Of a stretch of 6,524 nucleotides of DNA, positions 4,935 through 6,524 are shown piece by piece. The translations under genes and the position numbers were made by a program. Source of the DNA: Cytophagales bacterium. GTDB taxonomy: Bacteria; Bacteroidota; Bacteroidia; Cytophagales; Cyclobacteriaceae. Positions within the stretch are counted from its first letter, which is position 1; each line of letters starts with the position of its first letter. Where the stretch lies: contig DNZD01000303.1 of assembly GCA_003504855.1 (NCBI GenBank), positions 1-6,524 on the forward strand. Reading direction: 5' to 3'. Below the pieces are notes generated by a model that was not told the origin of the DNA, made no database searches, and saw nothing but the letters and a program-made list of their open reading frames with translations.

Positions 4935-5954
4935 CTACTTACTGTTCCTGGCCCTGATCAAGGAGCCCAAAATACTCAGCGCAATCTCCCGCGCCCCTAC
5001 TGCCCCAATGTTCACACCAATCGGTGACTCAATTTTTTCAATATCCACATCACCGAATCCCGCCTGCTTTAGTCTCGATTTGCGTTTTTCATGCGTTGCC
5101 TTGCTCCCAAGGGCACCCACATACGCCAGGCTCTTCCGCAACAGAATCTGCAACGCATTATCATCAATCTTGGGATCATGTGACAGCACCACCGCAAAAC
5201 AGGATCGGTCCAAAGCAAATTGATCAAGCACCTCAGATGGGTATGCATGATGGATTTGATCCGGTAGCACTGGAAACCGGGTATGTTCAGCAAAAGCCCC
5301 CCGTGGATCTATTACAATAGTCTCAAAATCAAACCTTGATGCAAGCTCTACCAAATCGGCTGTCAGGTGTGAAGCTCCAATGATCAGTAATTGACTCCGC
5401 TGGGGAAATACCTGCAAGAGCCAGTTTCCATCTTCGCTAACCTCCGCACCAGGTCGCGTCGACTGGGTTAACTGTCTCAACCGTGAAAGTATCGGTGATG
5501 GAAGATCATATTCATCGGGTGTTGAGTCTCCCAGCCAAATAGATGAGACGGATGCTTCATCCAATTTTGTAATCCAAACGGAGAATTGATTTTGGCGAAT
5601 GGTTTTCAAGAGTTTATTCCACTGGGAAATTCTTTCATCACCAACAGGCGCACGCTCAACCCACACCGAAACACTCCCGCCGCAAGTGAGTCCAAAGGAC
5701 CATGCGGTTTCATCCGCCACCCCAAAAGTTAGTCGGCGGGCTTTTCCGTCAGCCATCACTTCCTTAGCTGTCTTAACCACAGCACCCTCGACGCAGCCTC
5801 CGCTTACAGACCCTGCCAGGGTACCGTCGTTGCCCACCAACATCATGGAGCCAGCCGGTCTCGGCGAAGAGCCCCAGGTAGCTATCACCCGCGCAATGGC
5901 AAACGTGCGCCCTGCACTTAGCCATTCGTCAGCGATGTCATAAATTTCTCTCAT
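4935..5954 (-). CDS. XdhC/CoxI-family molybdenum cofactor maturation protein
   Basis: XdhC-type proteins bind Moco, protect it, promote its sulfuration or cytidylation-linked handling, and deliver it to xanthine dehydrogenase-family enzymes. The 339-aa protein has both family parts. The N-terminal XdhC/CoxI domain (about 10-100) has TWGSSPRPAGSMM at 26-38, GSVSGGCVEGAV at 48-59 with Cys54, and FGLTCGG at 87-93 with Cys91. The C-terminal Rossmann-type domain (about 187-335) has LLIIGASHLTADLVELA, VIDPRGAFAEHTRFP, VLSHDPKIDDNALQILL, YVGALGSKATHEKR and SPIGVNIGA. A less conserved linker joins them (about 105-185). It is transcribed alone from its own promoter-like region and converges on moaD. 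The target oxidoreductase is not in the window, so the specific client (xanthine dehydrogenase, CO dehydrogenase-like or aldehyde oxidase) cannot be named. Confidence 0.92.
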   Translation of the reverse strand: MREIYDIADEWLSAGRTFAIARVIATWGSSPRPAGSMMLVGNDGTLAGSVSGGCVEGAVVKTAKEVMADGKARRLTFGVADETAWSFGLTCGGSVSVWVERAPVGDERISQWNKLLKTIRQNQFSVWITKLDEASVSSIWLGDSTPDEYDLPSPILSRLRQLTQSTRPGAEVSEDGNWLLQVFPQRSQLLIIGASHLTADLVELASRFDFETIVIDPRGAFAEHTRFPVLPDQIHHAYPSEVLDQFALDRSCFAVVLSHDPKIDDNALQILLRKSLAYVGALGSKATHEKRKSRLKQAGFGDVDIEKIESPIGVNIGAVGAREIALSILGSLIRARNSK

Positions 5955-5974
5955 GCGGCCTGCAAAAAAACTTG

Positions 5975-6004
5975 CTAATTTAGAACCCTGGAATACTCGT
6001 CAAA
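5975..6004 (-). promoter_or_regulatory. Candidate Bacteroidota promoter of xdhC
   Basis: Reading the minus strand, TTTG (6001-6004) is followed after an 18-nt spacer by TAAATTAG (5975-5982), a one-mismatch match to the -7 consensus TAnnTTTG. The box ends 20 nt before the xdhC ATG. Both elements and the spacing fit the known Bacteroidota promoter form, making this the best promoter candidate in the window. Confidence 0.45.
5976..5983 (+). promoter_or_regulatory. Candidate -7 box for the second MoaD/ThiS-like gene
   Basis: TAATTTAG on the plus strand also resembles TAnnTTTG (one mismatch), almost coinciding with the xdhC -7 box on the other strand. No clear TTTG lies about 20 nt upstream. If both are used, the divergent promoters would overlap and transcription of xdhC and the downstream pair could compete. 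Confidence 0.2.
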
Positions 6005-6028
6005 GTTAACCCTTAACCACTTCCCGCC

Positions 6029-6033
6029 AAGGA
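6029..6033 (+). promoter_or_regulatory. AAGGA ribosome binding site
   Basis: AAGGA lies 4 nt before the ATG at 6038 and supports that start for the second ubiquitin-like gene. Confidence 0.5.
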
Positions 6034-6037
6034 ATAC

Positions 6038-6310
6038 ATGCCCACGATTCGATTCACCGCCGCATTAAAACGATTCTTTCCAGACCTGGTGGATCAGGAG
6101 GTATCTGGTAACACCGTAAAAGATATACTGGTCCAGGTGAACCAACGCTATCCTGGAATTCAGTCCTACCTGATTGAAGAAACCGGCGGACTACGGAAAC
6201 ACATCAACATTTTTGTGCGGGGCGAACTTATCACCGATCGGAGTGGACTGCAGGATGAACTGGGTGCTCAAGATGAAGTCGTGATCTTTCAAGCGCTTTC
6301 CGGAGGATGA
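6038..6310 (+). CDS. MoaD/ThiS-family ubiquitin-like protein ending ALSGG
   Basis: The 90-aa protein has the beta-grasp pattern: an N-terminal strand TIRFTAALKRFF, a helix VKDILVQVNQRYPG at 27-40, HINIFVRGELI at 55-65, and DELGAQDEVVIFQALSGG ending at 73-90. The free Gly89-Gly90 terminus is what an E1-like enzyme would activate to an acyl-adenylate and thiocarboxylate. It differs clearly from the other MoaD here: ALSGG instead of PPVSGG, a longer middle region, and few shared residues. It is therefore probably not a second molybdopterin synthase subunit. Its gene overlaps the next, a BNR propeller gene, by ATGA, so its partner or target may be that protein. From memory this pair recurs in other bacterial genomes; its function is unknown to me. 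Sulfur carrier for another pathway or a protein modifier are both open. Confidence 0.85.
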   Translation: MPTIRFTAALKRFFPDLVDQEVSGNTVKDILVQVNQRYPGIQSYLIEETGGLRKHINIFVRGELITDRSGLQDELGAQDEVVIFQALSGG

Positions 6311-6524
6311 AGCCGCATCTGCTTGTTGGCACCAGCAAAGGCCTGGTCGTATTTCAACCTGCTTCTCACGGGTGGGGCACGCCCAGTGTCCACTTTGAAG
6401 GACTGCCGGTATCCATGGTATTTGATGACCATCGCACAAGCACCTGGTGGGTAAGCTTGTCGCACCGGCACTGGGGTGAAAAACTTCACCGGTCTGCCGA
6501 TCAGGGAAAAACATGGGAGGATGT
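6307..6524 (+). CDS. BNR/Asp-box beta-propeller protein, N-terminal part (runs off the end)
   Basis: Only the first 72 codons are in the window. The start LLVGTSKGLVVFQP looks like the first blade of a propeller of the sialidase/WD40/BNR-like superfamily. The segment HRHWGEKLHRSADQGKTWEDV contains a full Asp-box (S63-x-D65-x-G67-x-T69-W70). No signal peptide is seen, so it is probably cytoplasmic, unlike secreted sialidases. Such proteins are often labelled 'exo-alpha-sialidase' or 'glycosyl hydrolase', but a BNR repeat alone does not show glycosidase activity and the catalytic Arg/Tyr residues cannot be checked here. The ATG overlaps the preceding stop (ATGA). A GGAGG directly abuts the ATG, too close for a classical site, so coupled re-initiation is likely. 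Confidence 0.8.
   Translation, partial: MKPHLLVGTSKGLVVFQPASHGWGTPSVHFEGLPVSMVFDDHRTSTWWVSLSHRHWGEKLHRSADQGKTWED

Noticed and set aside
5599..5943. Plus-strand open frame of 114 codons
   Set aside because: It lies wholly antisense to well-conserved xdhC and its low-complexity Pro/Ser/Thr composition matches no family I recognise.

Overview
The window reads as ordinary chromosomal DNA from a member of the Bacteroidota, probably an environmental Cytophagales- or Chitinophagales-like lineage. This is inferred from candidate promoters that fit the TTTG / TAnnTTTG pattern of that phylum, starts mostly lacking strong Shine-Dalgarno sequences, signal peptides ending in 'AQ', and the general look of the proteins. 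No plasmid, phage, IS, CRISPR or RNA gene was recognised. The theme is molybdenum cofactor (Moco) biosynthesis combined with sulfur handling.

Layout. Positions 1-166 hold no gene but carry degenerate short repeats and small hairpins. A tight minus-strand operon runs leftwards from about 2980: moaA (radical SAM GTP 3',8-cyclase), a small exported protein with an oxidoreductase molybdopterin-binding fold, a TauE/SafE membrane protein, and a secreted DsrE-family protein. The junctions are 1 nt apart, overlapping by 1 nt, and either 20 nt apart or overlapping by 4 nt depending on the dsrE start. Diverging from moaA on the plus strand is a three-gene overlapping operon: a SufS-type cysteine desulfurase, a SufU-type sulfur acceptor, and a MoaD-type sulfur carrier ending in Gly-Gly. 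Four bases later an XdhC/CoxI-family Moco chaperone gene converges from the minus strand. Diverging from xdhC is a second ubiquitin-like MoaD/ThiS protein (ending ALSGG), coupled by an ATGA overlap to a BNR/Asp-box beta-propeller protein that runs off the window end.

How they may work together. MoaA starts pterin synthesis. SufS and SufU could mobilise cysteine sulfur and load MoaD as a thiocarboxylate for dithiolene formation. XdhC would handle finished or sulfurated Moco for xanthine dehydrogenase-family enzymes, and the same desulfurase could supply the terminal sulfido ligand. The three extracytoplasmic products downstream of moaA suggest a cell-envelope step dealing with sulfite or another sulfur compound. 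These functional links are inferences from gene order. MoaB/MogA, MoaC, MoaE, MoeA, the E1-like activator MoeB and any Mo-enzyme large subunit are not in the window.
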